From positions 744,001-808,000 of the forward strand of contig VWND01000067.1 of assembly GCA_009599575.1 (NCBI GenBank): a stretch of 64,000 nucleotides of DNA. The letters run 5' to 3'. The stretch is from Blumeriella jaapii. Lineage: Eukaryota; Ascomycota; Leotiomycetes; Helotiales; Drepanopezizaceae. A program made the translations under genes and the position numbers. This document shows positions 1-10,899 of the stretch, one piece after another (positions within the stretch are counted from its first letter, which is position 1; each line of letters begins with the position of its first letter). The notes below the pieces were generated by a model, which saw nothing but the letters and a program-made list of their open reading frames with translations, had not been told where the DNA came from and searched no databases.

Positions 1-826
1 CACAAGCCATTTTGTTTTTCAAAGCAGTCGAGCGTTTTTGCCGTATTAAATAAAAAATAAAATTATTTTAATAAAAGCGTATATGCATATGCGTATAATA
101 AAAAGCATTTCCGAGAATTTCCGCGATTAACGTTTATAATTTTTTCGAATAACTTTTAAAAAGCCGTCGAAAATATTTTTATAATTTCGTTTAACGGATC
201 CGTTACTTTTTAAAATGTAAGCTAAGATTTAAATACGCTAAATCCCGTATTCTTTTATAAAGGTTTCGATAACACTTTTATTTTCGGATTTATTATCGAC
301 GTTTAATTTGCTAAACAAATCGTATCGATATATAACGTTTTTTCAAAAAAAAATCGTTATAGCTTCGGAAATAGCGTTTCGAAAAAATCGCTTTTTAAAT
401 TATTTAAATAAATCGTTAATAGCGAATACGAAGTATATATAACCGCGATCGGTAGTTAATACGCGTATAACGTCGAAATTGATTTTTTTTTAAACTTCAG
501 AAAACTACGTCGGATATAATAGGTTTTTTTTCGGCCAGGCTTTCGTTTTTAATAAAAAATACAATTTTTAACGAAAGCTTTGCAATTTTCGAAATTTTTT
601 TTCTATTAAAAATCCTTTTTGGTTCGGTAATAAATAGCTTTAGCTTTTTTATAAAACACTTTTTCGTAAGCTTTTTTTATAATTTAAAACTTATCGGCTT
701 TATTATTTATTATTAAGCGTTTTTAATATATATTATTTTTTATTTTATACAACTTTTTGTCGGCTAAAATATAATCGAAAATTTAGTTTTTAAATAATTT
801 AAATTAATAATTTAATACGTTAAATA
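1..826 (-). pseudogene. G1 copy A integrase relic (C-terminal part missing)
   Basis: Minus-strand integrase segment, equivalent to about 62640-63465 in copy C. In copy C this region reads as the H2C2 head followed by a DNKSENK segment (family DNGPENK, the second catalytic Asp region). The window edge removes the C-terminal tail. Broken by stops; no open frame above about 90 codons. Confidence 0.6.
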
Positions 827-945
827 GTTTAAAAAAAATAATTAAATAATATACGATTAAATAAAAGTTTTCGGTTTTGTAATTATCGATCAAAAGTTTA
901 TTTTCGTCGTTAATCGGCTTATTCCGATCGTTTTCGATTAAATTT

Positions 946-1041
946 ATTCGCGGTGCCAGCCGAAATAATAACGCGAATACTTTTTCGGCCCGAAAATTAA
1001 TGTTTTTTATTCGCGATGCCAGCCGAAATAGTAACGCGAAT
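946..1041. repeat. Tandem pair of 33-bp inverted-end motifs in G1 copy A
   Basis: Two exact 33-bp units at 946-978 and 1009-1041 (period 63 bp, spacer 30 bp). Each begins ATTCGCG and ends CGCGAAT, giving a 7-bp inverted repeat around a 19-nt core (GTGCCAGCC, then GAAATA). On the element's coding strand each unit reads FALLFRL followed by A/S-P/S-RI, in frame with the surrounding ORF. The same pair lies at the same place in copies B, C and D. Confidence 0.9.
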
Positions 1042-1065
1042 AGTTTTAGCTTTATAAAACCCAAA

Positions 1066-1586
1066 GCGTAAATAACGAAACAGCCGATTTCGTTAGCAAT
1101 TTATTCGTTAATATTTTATTCGTTTTATTTAACAAAATCAAACAAATAAAAGCGTTTTCGTTTGGAAAGGCCGTTTGCCGCTATATTAATTGTTTTTTTA
1201 ATATGTCTGATTTCGAAATTCATAAATCGCATTTAAATTATTTAATTAATAATAAGCGCTTTTAATAAATTATTAGCTTTTTTATTTAATTAATCGACAA
1301 AAACTTTTGCGTTTGTTTTTAAAATAAAATACACGCCGTATAATTCGCTTTTAATTTTTTTATTGTTTTAAAAACGCTTCGATATTTTCGTTTAATAGCA
1401 TCGTAGCGTGCTTCCGCGAAAAACTATAAGCCGCTTTCGAATCGTAAACAATACCGTTTTTTATTTTTATCGACTTATTATAATACAGCTTCCCAACCGA
1501 AAATATTAGCGTCGATAATTAAAATGATTTTTTTTGCGTCTGAATTATAATCGATCCGTATAAATAATAAGGCCGATAAAAAATCG
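1066..1586 (-). pseudogene. G1 copy A RNase H relic
   Basis: Minus-strand RNase H region between the RT and the integrase, identified by alignment with copy C, where the IIDAS (DAS catalytic) box and the KRKYRNAFKTVKK segment (family E-CRG-LKALKK) are readable. Interrupted by many stops. The downstream tail runs into the spacer containing two 33-bp motifs. Confidence 0.65.
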
Positions 1587-2526
1587 TTTTTAAAAACTTT
1601 TATAACTTTGCTCTGCTTTTTTTCTTAAACGAAATCGATTTTTTTTTTATTATAGCGTAAATAAATACAGCTTTTTAAAAAAAAATTTTAATTTAATTGC
1701 GATAATAAATCACAACGCCAATAAAAGCTCTAGCTTCGATAATATTCTTATATTTTTCTTATTCGCAAATCTTTTTAATTTTCTTTCGTTAAAAATAGCG
1801 GCCAGCGCTATTAATTATATAACCAACGATATTTATTTCGGATATGCAAAATTTTAATCGAGGGCTAATAATAGTTTTGGCTTTTTCGAAGCAAATTATA
1901 ATTTTGTCGATATTTTAAATATATTTTATTATATAACGTCGAATTTTAAAAGAAATCTTTTTATTATTATAATATAATTTAAAGCTTTTTACTCCGACGT
2001 CGTTAACGTAAAAAAAAGCAATATCAGAAATGTAAATTATAAAAGTCTTATATACGATTTTTACGAATTAAACGATTAAATTAATAGCTTTTATAAATAT
2101 TCTCGTTATACGCAGCAAACCGATTAGTATTTAAATTGCCGTTATATTTCGAAATCGTAGATTAAATATTAAATAATCGTAGCCGGAAAACAAATCGAAA
2201 AAAAGCAATTATTAATTTTGCGAATTCGTTTAAAAATTAATCGACGTTAAATGGCACGTTAGCGTTTCGTATCGTTATTTTATTTATTTCGACGATTGCG
2301 ATAATAAGTTTGTAAATTCTTTTTTTTTTTTCGCAATAATAAACTATTTGTTTTTGTATAAGCCGTAGCAGAATTCGAAAATCCTTTGCTTAATTCGTTT
2401 TTTTAGCATTTCGATTATTTTATTTTAAAAAGCTTTAAAAATTAAAAAGGTTTTTTTTTGCCAAGCTTCGTAAAACACGGTTTTAATATCGATATAAAAC
2501 GTAACGTTAAAGCTGAATTGGCTTAT
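1586..2526 (-). pseudogene. G1 copy A reverse transcriptase relic
   Basis: Reverse transcriptase relic of a fungal Ty3/gypsy element. On the minus strand around 2030-1985 it reads FFYVNDVGVK, the YVDD active-site box of the family with the first aspartate replaced by asparagine (GAC to AAC, a TpG-to-TpA change on the coding strand). Upstream, matching copies C and B, are a KxxxxYKF / NKITIRNANV block and the SGYD-like segment that precede the catalytic box in gypsy RTs of this type. Stops occur throughout. It cannot encode an active enzyme. Confidence 0.8.
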
Positions 2527-2950
2527 TTCGGTGAAATCGAAAATTATAGCTTTTTTTCGGTTGCGTAAAATTTCGTACAAAACCTTTTTCTTTTTTAATA
2601 AAAATTGGGTTCCGATTGTTAAATTATCAAATCGTTTTTTTGTAAATCGGCTGCCAAATAATAAGCTGAAAAATCGGCCGGTGATAAATTTTTTAAATTC
2701 GCTAATAACTGATTGAAATGGTTTTGTTGTTTTATTTTTTTCAAACCAATCGTTTATTTTTCCGAAAATATTTCCACCGGATTCGCCAAGATTTACGAAT
2801 CGTATTTTATTAGCTTTGCGCTTATAAAAAGTGCTAATATTAATACAAAAAAATAAAATATATAAATCGGATTTATCTAATACAAAAACGAAATCTTCGA
2901 AACTTTTATTTCCGAATTAATAATTAAAAATATTAATATTAATTAATTTC

Positions 2951-2983
2951 ATTCGCGATGCTATTTCGATTAACGACGTAAAT
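2951..2983. repeat. 33-bp inverted-end motif upstream of RT, G1 copy A
   Basis: Single 33-bp unit beginning ATTCGCGATGC and ending CGTAAAT, with a CTATTTCGATT core. It sits between the protease/linker part and the RT of G1, and matches the units at 37828-37860 (copy B) and 60486-60518 (copy C). The right end CGTAAAT is a mutated form of CGC-AAT. Confidence 0.85.
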
Positions 2984-3033
2984 ACTTTTAATCGAATATT
3001 TTCCAGGTTTTATTACAGCCCAGCGTTTGTTTT

Positions 3034-3053
3034 TGTCAGGAACCAACATCACG
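3034..3053. other. Unassigned 20-bp junction between G1 copy A and G4
   Basis: Copy A matches its siblings up to about 3033. The next 20 bases (GTCAGGAACC...) match neither G1 nor the expected G4 LTR start, whose inverted end TGTATAAGT begins at 3054. It may be remnant sequence left by the deletion that removed the middle of copy A. Confidence 0.4.
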
Positions 3054-3340
3054 TGTATAAGTCAGATAATCCGCAAAACCCTCTGCCTCCTACCAACCCT
3101 CGTATAATATTTTCTGCGGATAGGCCGTAAGGGCCGGATAGTATTATAAAGGCTGGAAATAATATTTAAATAAAACATTTTATAAGAATGATTGCTAAAA
3201 AACCAGTTATTAAAATTATATTAAAAAAAATCAAAAAAAAAATCGGAATAAAAATTGGAAAAACATACTAAATGAAATTCGCCTGGTTTCCTGGGAAATA
3301 CTTTTCTCGAAGGCTCCACTTCTTCTTTTGTACTTATACA
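3054..3340 (+). repeat. G4 5' LTR
   Basis: Inferred LTR with 9-bp inverted ends TGTATAAGT (3054) and ACTTATACA (ending 3340). It is less mutated than the element interior, retaining CA and TG dinucleotides (for example CCTCTGCCTCCTACCAACCC). A GGCC-GTAAG-GGCC hairpin lies just before a TATTATAAAGG TATA-like box near 3141-3153, a plausible promoter for plus-strand transcription. There is no second copy in the window, so the ends rest on the inverted repeat alone. Confidence 0.55.
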
Positions 3341-3699
3341 CGCTTTTTATTAAAAATATAAAAAGTAGAAATTAATTTAATTATTAATCCAACCTTATTT
3401 AAGTTTTATTATTTAAATTAATATTTTTTTGCTTTTTAATTTTTATATTTTAATTTTTTTATTTATCGAAACGGCAATTCGATATTATTAAAACAATTTT
3501 TTATTATACTATTATATTTATATCGTTATTATCGATATTATAGCTTTTTGCATTCGCAGCGAACAGGCATTTTCAGCTACTTAAAAAAACCCAGCGCTTT
3601 CGGCTGCTTAGAAAAACCCCGTATTATCGTTTTTTTTAACGTTACCAGCCTTACCAAAGGTCGAAAATATCTTATTATTAAAGCGCGACGACTTTTTAA

Positions 3700-5060
3700 T
3701 TTTTTTTATCGAAGAAATTATTAAAAAAAACCACGCTTAAAGCGATTCGGAAAAATCCTTTACCGAAACTTTAATTTATTTAATTAATAAACGAATCCGC
3801 GCCGAACAAAAAAACAATAAACGTAAAAAAGTAAAAAAGATACGAGCTAAAATAAAACAGAAAAAAACTGAAAAAAAAATCTATAAAATAATCAAAAAAT
3901 TCGAAAAAACTAGAAAACGCCGAAACAAATTCCGAGAAAAAATTAAATAATTCTAATAAAAACTTAACGCTTTCGAAAATATCGAAAAAAAAGTTTTTAT
4001 ATTTTTTAATACCGTTCCAATTGAAAAAAAACAGAAAATAACCTAAGCTAGCGATTATTATAAAATATCCTCGAAGTATTACGATAATAATACTTATTAA
4101 AAACGACCTAGCATCTTTTTTAAGCATATTATACTTTTTATGAAAAACATAGCAAATTCGAGCCGAAAAGCATTAAAAATAAAAGATTTTTTAATATATC
4201 GAAAAAAAAATATTAAAAAAGCTTAATTTTTTATTCGGCGTGTAAAGCGAAGTTTCCGCCAAAATAAAAAAGTAATATTTTATATTAATTAAAAAAAAAT
4301 TAACGCTTATATTTTAGTTTTCGACGATAAAATAAAAAAAAAATAAACCGGATACGAACGACGTTTTACGAATATTCGAATTATATAAAACGATTTTAAA
4401 AAATAAATATTAAATTTTTTAATAAATGCGAAAAATCGAAAAATCGCGGCTTCGAATTTATACGATAAAACGAAGCAAAAAAAGCATAAATTAATTAACG
4501 ATTTCGTTACTTATTTAAATAATTTCGAACAGCAATTATAAATAACAAACGATGCGATTAAAAAAAAAATGCTTTTCGCAAAATTCCGATTTATTTTTCG
4601 AAAAGAAATTATTAAACGAAACAATATTATAATTATAAGCTCGCACGAAAAATTAATATTAATCGCTTATCGTATCGAAAATGCTAATAAAATTATTAGC
4701 GACGAAACGAAAAATAATAAACGACGAAACGAACGCAAAAAAAAAAAAAAAAAAAAAAAAATTTATATTTACGATTAAAACTTAAAAGCTAAAACAAATA
4801 TATACCGTTTTCGATTCGAAAATACGTTATAAAAAAAAAAACGAAAGCGAAAAAACGATAATCTTAACAAAAATTTTTAAAATCCTAAAATTTTTAACGA
4901 TTTTTTTTATTTTTCGAAATGCAATCGCTGTCAAAAAGCAAAGCATCGTATAGCCAATTATTTAAAAATCGAATACTATAAATACAATAGAAAAAAATAT
5001 ATAATTTTAAATTGCTCCGAAGCTAATAAATTTAAAAATTCGAAAAAAACTTTCGCTCGA
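3700..5060 (+). pseudogene. G4 gag relic with CCHC zinc knuckle
   Basis: Plus-strand gag remnant. A highly basic, coiled-coil-like Lys/Arg/Glu-rich stretch (about 3780-4000) is followed by a capsid-like region and a basic tail (4680-4775). At 4920-4967 the reading CNRCQKAKHRIAN fits the CX2CX4HX4C zinc knuckle, the last Cys being lost. Many in-frame stops. The minus-strand hydrophobic 115-aa ORF at 3780-4127 is only the antisense of this Lys-rich stretch. Confidence 0.65.
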
Positions 5061-5139
5061 TTTTAATTTCGTCGCTGCTAATAAAATCGAGCGAAAAAAA
5101 AAAAAAAAAAAAATAATTTCAATCGAAATTAAAAAAGCC

Positions 5140-5410
5140 AAAAACGAAATTCGTACGAAACGAGCTTTTATCGATTGCGGCGCGAAAAAAAACTGCGTAA
5201 TTCAAAAGTTATCGATTAAATATAAATGAAAACCAATTTAAAAACGTATTAATTTATTTACGATAAAAAAAAAAAGTAATTATTTACGGCACGCATACGC
5301 AATTTATTCGCGCTATTAATAATTATAAAACAATTAAAAAAATACAAAGCGATTTCGTAGCTTACGATATAAATATTTTAAAAAATTTATTTATTTTAAA
5401 AAATTTTTAA
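5140..5410 (+). pseudogene. G4 aspartic protease relic
   Basis: At 5161-5210 the plus strand reads RAFIDCGAKKNCVIQKL, matching the retropepsin active-site pattern (A-x-I-D-C/S-G-A) of gypsy elements with the catalytic Asp present. It follows the zinc knuckle and precedes the RT, as expected for Ty3/gypsy Gag-PR-RT order. Stops downstream. Confidence 0.7.
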
Positions 5411-5679
5411 TTGCGAAATATCGACTCCGTTATAAGCTTTCGAGCTAAATCGTAGCGATATTTAATCGAACGCTTACAATTTAATTTCGTTATAATTAAA
5501 CGTTTTAAAAAAAAATTTAAAAAAAAGCAAGCGTTTTGTATCGTTTTAAAAAAAACTATTAAAAAACAATATTAATTATTTTTTAAATACAACGATTACG
5601 CCGACGTATTCGACGATACCGCCGCGGTTATCCTAGCTTTTTACCATTTTATAAAGCATCGAATAAATTTCGCGAAAAA

Positions 5680-6340
5680 AAAGAATTTTTTTTAAAAATT
5701 AATTTACTTTTTGTCGGAATTTAAACTCACCGAATTACGCGAATATTTCGATTCGAATGTAAAAAAAAGCTGAATAAAAAAATTTATTAGCTCTGCCGGC
5801 GCATCGGTAATATTTATACCGAAAAAAAAACGAAAATTTACGATTATGCGTCGATTATAAAAATCTAAACGCAGTTACGATTAAAAATCGAACTTTTTTA
5901 TCTTTTATAAGCGAAACCTTGGATCGTTTAAAAAAAGCTAAAATATTTATTAAGCTAAATTTTATTTAGGCGTATTATCGTTTTCGAATAAAAAAAATAA
6001 ATAAATAAAAAACTGCGTTTCGCATTCGTTACGGACATTTCGAATATTGCGTATTACTTTTCGGCCTTTCGAACGCATCAGCAACCTTTTAAGCGTATAT
6101 TAATTAAGCTTTAATCGGTTTAATAAATATTACGTATATAATTTACTTCGACGATATTTTAATATTTTCCGAAAATTCCGACGATTATATAAACGCGATA
6201 AAAAAAGTTTTCGAAAGATTTCGTATTAATAAACTTTACGAAAATCTAAAAAAATATACTTTCGATACGAATACGATTGAATTTCTAAATTTCGTCGTTA
6301 TTTTTACGGAAATTAAAATAAACCTAAAGAAAATAAATAA
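5680..6340 (+). pseudogene. G4 reverse transcriptase relic (YFDD retained)
   Basis: The plus strand reads IYFDDILIFSE at 6141-6173, an intact gypsy RT active-site box (Y-x-D-D). Before it a PF-GL-NA-like segment is visible as LLFGLSNASAT (about 6056-6090). Other parts are broken by TAA codons. Retention of YFDD contrasts with the N-for-D change in G1, G2 and G3. Confidence 0.8.
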
Positions 6341-6349
6341 TATTCGGAA

Positions 6350-7000
6350 ATAGCCTTTTTTTATTACGTAGCGAAATATTTAAATATTTTTGGGTTTTAT
6401 TAACTTTTATAAACGTTTTATTAAAAACTACGCTAAGCTTTGCCGATTTATTACAAATTTTCTAAAAAAAATGCAACGAAAAAAAATATCGGGCTTTTTT
6501 CGTTTTTTATTCGAAGCGAAAATCGCTTTTTTATTTTTAAAAAAAAAGTTTTGCCAAGCATCGATTTTACGCTATTTCGATTTTCGATTAAAAATTCAAA
6601 TCGAAACGGACGCTTCGAAATTCGCTATAAACGGAATATTATTTTAATTATTCGGAAAAAATATAAAAGCACGTTAGCATTTTATCGCGTATTATTCGAA
6701 AAAGCTTTTTTTTATAAAACAAAAATACGAAATTCACGACGCTAAACTAATAATTATAATTTACGCTTTTAAATAATAAAATTAATATTTACGTAGCGTT
6801 TTTAATGTTATTATTATACGTATAAAATATTATAATTTAAAATACTTTTTTACGAAAAAACGTTTAAACGGACGCTAAGCGAAATAAACCGACGAACTAA
6901 TTAAATACGATTTTGCAATCGAATATAAAACAAAAGTTTTTAATCCGGCGAATGGTTTTTTTCGCTGGCCAGATTTAAAAAAAAATTTAAAAAAAAATAA
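6350..7000 (+). pseudogene. G4 RT connection / RNase H relic
   Basis: The clearest stretch is the 85-codon open frame 6390-6647. It starts with the family phrase GFINFYKRFIKNYAK (gypsy [11 protein letters not shown]), runs through a KIAFLFLKK segment and ends with RLKIQIETDASKFAINGILF, the RNase H start with the first catalytic Asp in ETDAS. Downstream RNase H sequence continues with stops. The overlapping frame at 6440-6745 is a shadow. Confidence 0.85.
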
Positions 7001-7199
7001 CGAGCAGTTGCTTACGCTGTATCGTAAGCTAAAACTAGCTTATTTAAGAAATTTTAAAATGTTTTTCGCAATAAAAATACGTTTAAAATCGAAATATAAA
7101 TTATTTCGCGCCGATAAATATTCGAAGCTCTTGTTAACGAAATCAAAAAGTAAAAAACAAACGGAAAAAAACCAAATAAAAAGCTTTTTCGCCGAATTG

Positions 7200-8175
7200 T
7201 TTTTTGCTAATATTATTAATTGCAAATAATATATATTACGAAACGTAGCCGTTGTATTATTATAATCCGAAACGGCTCATAACGAGCTAGCAAAACCGAT
7301 TTACAAAACTATTTTTAAATTGCAAAAATCTGATTTTTTTGTATTATAAAAAACGTACGAATCGGCTTCGCAAAGCAATCGAGCCGGATCCGAAAAACAT
7401 TAGCGTATAAATTAAAATAAATTATTACGTTATAAAAAACGTACGTATATTCCGAATAAAAACGCTATTAAAAGCGAAATATTAAAAATTAATTACGACG
7501 ATTCGACCGCCGGTTATTAAAGTTTTCGGCGAACGCTAAAACTGGTTAAAAAAAAGTATTTCTGGCCTGGTTTATAAAGCGACGTAAAGCGTTACGTTAA
7601 TACGTATAAAAAGTATTAAAAAAGCAAATTTAAAAAACACCGATTTTATAGCGAATTAGCTTTTTTTTCGATTTTTACGAAATTTTAAAAAAAAAATTAT
7701 AAATTTTATTACGAATTTATTTTTTAATAAAAAACGAAATCGTATTTACGATTCGATATTCGTTATAATAAACCGATATATAAAATTATCGAAATATATA
7801 CCGATATAAAAAACGATTTCAGCCCCAGATTTAATTAAAATATTTATATAACACGTTTACAAAGATTTTAGCTATTTTAAAAAAATTACTACAAACAAAA
7901 GGTTAGTTTTCATTAGTAAATTCTGGTTTTTAATAATATTTCATTTATAAATACGACGTCGATTAAGCACCGCTTTCCATTTTTAAACAAATAGCTAAAC
8001 GAAACGTTAAAATTAAGTTTTAAAATTTTATTTTCGTACGTACTGCGATTATCGATAAAACGATTAAATTACGAAGTTTGCTTTAGCCGAATTTACGTCT
8101 AATAATTCGATACACGCCTTTACGAATTCTATTTTTTCGCATATTATACGGCTTTTATCCAAAATTTAATAACAA
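7200..8175 (+). pseudogene. G4 integrase relic, truncated
   Basis: Integrase in plus frame. RTLKLVKKKYFWPGL (about 7530-7575) is the H2C2-region phrase, then a YVNTYKKY segment (family YV-TCDVCQ), a core with GLVSDRG-like remnants near 7890-7930, LN-TLE-like sequence, and TRLYEFYFFAYYT near 8110-8150 (family ST--SPF-A-YG). The element then stops, so the C-terminal domain and 3' LTR are missing. Confidence 0.7.
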
Positions 8176-9174
8176 CGTCGAAAGCGACGTTGTAAAAAAA
8201 AAAATATCGTTAACGGAAAAACGAATTAAAATATTATATTTTTCGCTTCGTATTAATAATAGGCGTTTAAAAGCTGGTACTTTCTGAATAATTTAAACCG
8301 AAATATCGGTGTCGATATTTTTTATATCGTCGTTAATTTTTTTTATTATAAGCGTTCTTCTGATAGTTTTATCGGTTTTTTTTCGGATTTCAAAATTTTT
8401 CTTTTTTTCGATTTTAACGTTTTTTTTTATATTAGTCGGTTTGGCGAATAAAACAAAAGCATTTTGTTTTTTTATAATTCGCTGGTTTAATTATGCAGCT
8501 ATAATATCTGCAAATACGATAATTGCATTGGCAATATATGTATTTGTTTTTTATTTATATATTTAAATTTTATTTACGCTTAGAATAAAAGTTTTTTTTT
8601 AATTAATACGCTTTCTGAAATATTTTCTTTTTTATTAATAAAAATCGTTTTTGCATTTTTTCTGTTTTTTAAGCAGTCGTTTTATTCCGTACCTTTTATT
8701 TTTAAGCGAATAGTATTTAACCAGCTCTGATTTTCAGTTTTATTAAAAAAGCCTATTTCTGTTTTTACCGGTTCGAAGCAAATCGCTTCGTATTTATTAA
8801 TATAACAGATATTATTATTTACGCAAAAATTAAATGCTTTATATTTAAAGCGAATATAAAGTTTTTCGCAATAAATTTCTTTATTATTACAAAATTCATA
8901 TTTAAAACTACGAGATCTGTTTTAATAATTACTTTTATTATTTTAATAACCGCGATTTTGGTTTCCGCGTTGGTTTTTTTTTTCCTTTAATAATCGTTAT
9001 TATAATTAATATTTCGCTGATTTTAATCGTTAATACAGAAAGATTGCTATTAGACAGCTATTACTTTTACGATAATTTAGCGAAATTAATCGCTTCGCGC
9101 ATTTTAAAAAAAATAATTATTATAAAAGCTATTTTAATCGTTTTTATTATCCGAATTAATATAAAAAAGTTTTT

Positions 9175-10005
9175 TTTGTTATTATATAAAATCCTCGATT
9201 TTGCTTTGAAGTTTTTAAATTTTAATATCGGTAAATTTTAATATAAAAGTTTCGATATTTTTATTAAGCTTTTCCAAGCCAATGGATTTTGCAAAACAAT
9301 TAAATAATATAATAACTAATTGTTTTTTAGCGATTTCGGTAACTTTTAATAGCTGGGCATATTTTTGCATTAAAGTTTTCACGTTTTTTTTATAAATAAA
9401 AAAAAAAGATTTCTTTTAGTTTATAACTTCGATAATACGTTCGCTTTGGTTTTGTTTAAAAACGAATTTTACAAATTTGAAATATTAATCGAAGGTTTTA
9501 GAGTTTTGTTTATTAATTTTAAAATGCTTAATAGTTTTGTTACGAATGCTAATTAGAAAGCTAAATAAAAACAATCTTTTTTGCTCGACCTCGCTTAAAA
9601 CCTTTTTATTAACGAAAACGTTAAAAATCCTCGTATAAATACGATAATAAGCCTTGAGTTTTTTAGCTTAGCGGATTGTTATAATAAACTGTTTGAAAAA
9701 AACGATAATATCGCGAATTTGTTAGCGATCGTAGTTTCGGAATTCCGATTTCAAAGCTTTAATTAGCTTACGCCAGTCTCGAGCCCTAATAGCTTTTTAT
9801 TTATTTATTAATTTATTAATATTTTTAGTAATTAAATTATAATAGCGAAAAAGTTTATCGAATATTTTAGTTTCAAAAACTCCGAAATCCTTACAGGTTT
9901 TTTTATATTTTTCGATAAAATCGGTAATATTAGCGCTATTAAATAAAAATGTACCAAAAGCCAGAAAAAAGCATACGGCCTCGCATAAAAAAACGAAAAG
10001 CGTCG
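9175..10005 (-). pseudogene. G1 copy A gag relic
   Basis: Degenerate gag on the minus strand. Its equivalent in copy C (57916-58700) is the best readable version, beginning near SANVTDFIEKYKKTYKNFG, a phrase typical of fungal LTR-retrotransposon Gag N-termini (F-G-NVT-FL--YE). Here it is more broken. The zinc knuckle lies downstream at 8845-8915. The plus-strand ORFs at 8309-8566 and 9044-9241 are antisense shadows. Confidence 0.65.
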
Positions 10006-10830
10006 TTATTTATAATATTAATAAAAGTGTTGGTAGGATTTAAATTAAATAAATAAATGTTTTCTGAAATTGCAAATTAAAAGTTTTCAGTATAAGAAAA
10101 ATCGTTTTTAATAAAAAAGCTATCAAAAAAGTCTTTGTATTTTCTAAAAAAATTAAATAAAATAAAATTACGTTTGAATATTTAAATAATATATTAAAAA
10201 ACTTATTTTTTAATAAATTAATTAAATTAATATAATATTATTATATAATTTATAATTTCGATATTGCGTAGCTTAGGCCAATGCACGTACAGCCATTCTT
10301 TTATTATTTTTAATAAAAAGCCGCAAATTATAATTGTTATAATTACAAAGCGTAAAATCAAAAGATTAAATTTTCGCCAGGCGTTTAATTAAAAAAGACT
10401 TAGTTTAAAAAGGCCGAGCGCAGCGATCGAAGCGTACGAACCAATATTCGATTTGTTATTTTTAAACAAAAAAGCGATTTTCGAGTTTTAAATTTCGCAC
10501 GGTTCGGAATTGCCTGACCGTAATTTCAAACGTTTCTAAAATATATTGCATTTTTGTAATCTAATAACTGTGCGCAAAAGAAAAAAAGCCATTAAAAGTC
10601 TTTTATATACTACAGCTGCGAATAATATTATATAAAAGATTTTTCAAGCCGTAATAGCGAAATATCGAAATCGATTTTAACTGCGAATTTAAAAAATACA
10701 TCGGCGAATATATAAAAACGAAACACCGAAGTTTGAATTCCTGCGTAAATTACCAAATATAAAAATAAATAGAAAAACCAGATTGATACGGCCATATATC
10801 GGTGGATAAAATAATCTAGAAAATCCCTAG

Positions 10831-10874
<44 letters not shown>
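10831..10874 (+). repeat. Poly(A) tract (44 A) in G1 copy A leader
   Basis: Uninterrupted A run not present at this length in copies B (41280-41320, A/G-rich but mixed) or C (57050-57075, CTTTCTTC-rich on the plus strand). It is probably slippage expansion of an A-rich stretch in the LTR/leader. Confidence 0.9.
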
Positions 10875-10878
<4 letters not shown>

Positions 10879-10899
10879 TAAATTAAATTGCGTGCCTAT

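Larger units (their letters stand above)
1..3033 (-). mobile_element. Ty3/gypsy family G1, copy A, 3' half (integrase, RNase H, RT)
   Basis: Degenerate minus-strand copy of the G1 gypsy element. It aligns along its length with 34880-37915 (same orientation) and, reverse-complemented, with about 60430-63465. It begins inside the integrase region at the window edge, so its 3' LTR lies outside. The order on the minus strand is RT (about 2526-1586), RNase H (1586-1066), spacer with two 33-bp motifs, integrase (826-1). All frames are interrupted by TAA/TAG and nearly every difference from the other copies is a transition. The copy is cut near 3033, where unrelated sequence leads into element G4, and resumes near 8221. 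Family order PR-RT-RH-INT identifies Ty3/gypsy; the assignment of this half rests on recognisable RT and RNase H motifs. Confidence 0.85.
3054..8220 (+). mobile_element. Ty3/gypsy element G4, 3'-truncated
   Basis: Plus-strand gypsy element inserted in G1 copy A. Order: 5' LTR (3054-3340), gag with zinc knuckle, protease, RT, RNase H, integrase. The sequence stops inside the end of the integrase near 8220, where G1 resumes; no second LTR is present. About 765 bp of G1 (equivalent to 37915-38680 in copy B) is missing at the same place, so the 3' loss probably came from a deletion spanning element and host copy. Frames are broken by many stops, but the catalytic YFDD of the RT is still intact, unlike in most other elements here. 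Confidence 0.8.

Noticed and set aside
946..1041. CRISPR-like array from the 33-bp repeats with 30-bp spacer
   Set aside because: Only two units per site, the spacer is conserved between copies, and the context is a eukaryotic retrotransposon ORF.
3054..3340. G4 LTR as a tRNA or other Pol III gene because of its higher GC content
   Set aside because: No A-box/B-box pair with cloverleaf; inverted ends TGTATAAGT/ACTTATACA and position before gag fit an LTR better.
3780..4127. 115-codon hydrophobic minus-strand ORF resembling a membrane protein
   Set aside because: It is the antisense of the Lys/Glu-rich G4 gag; A-rich coding gives F/L/I-rich antisense.
8309..8566. 85-codon plus-strand ORF with apparent transmembrane segments
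   Set aside because: Antisense of G1 copy A gag/protease spacer; not conserved as open in copy B (38768 onward) and composition explains the hydrophobicity.
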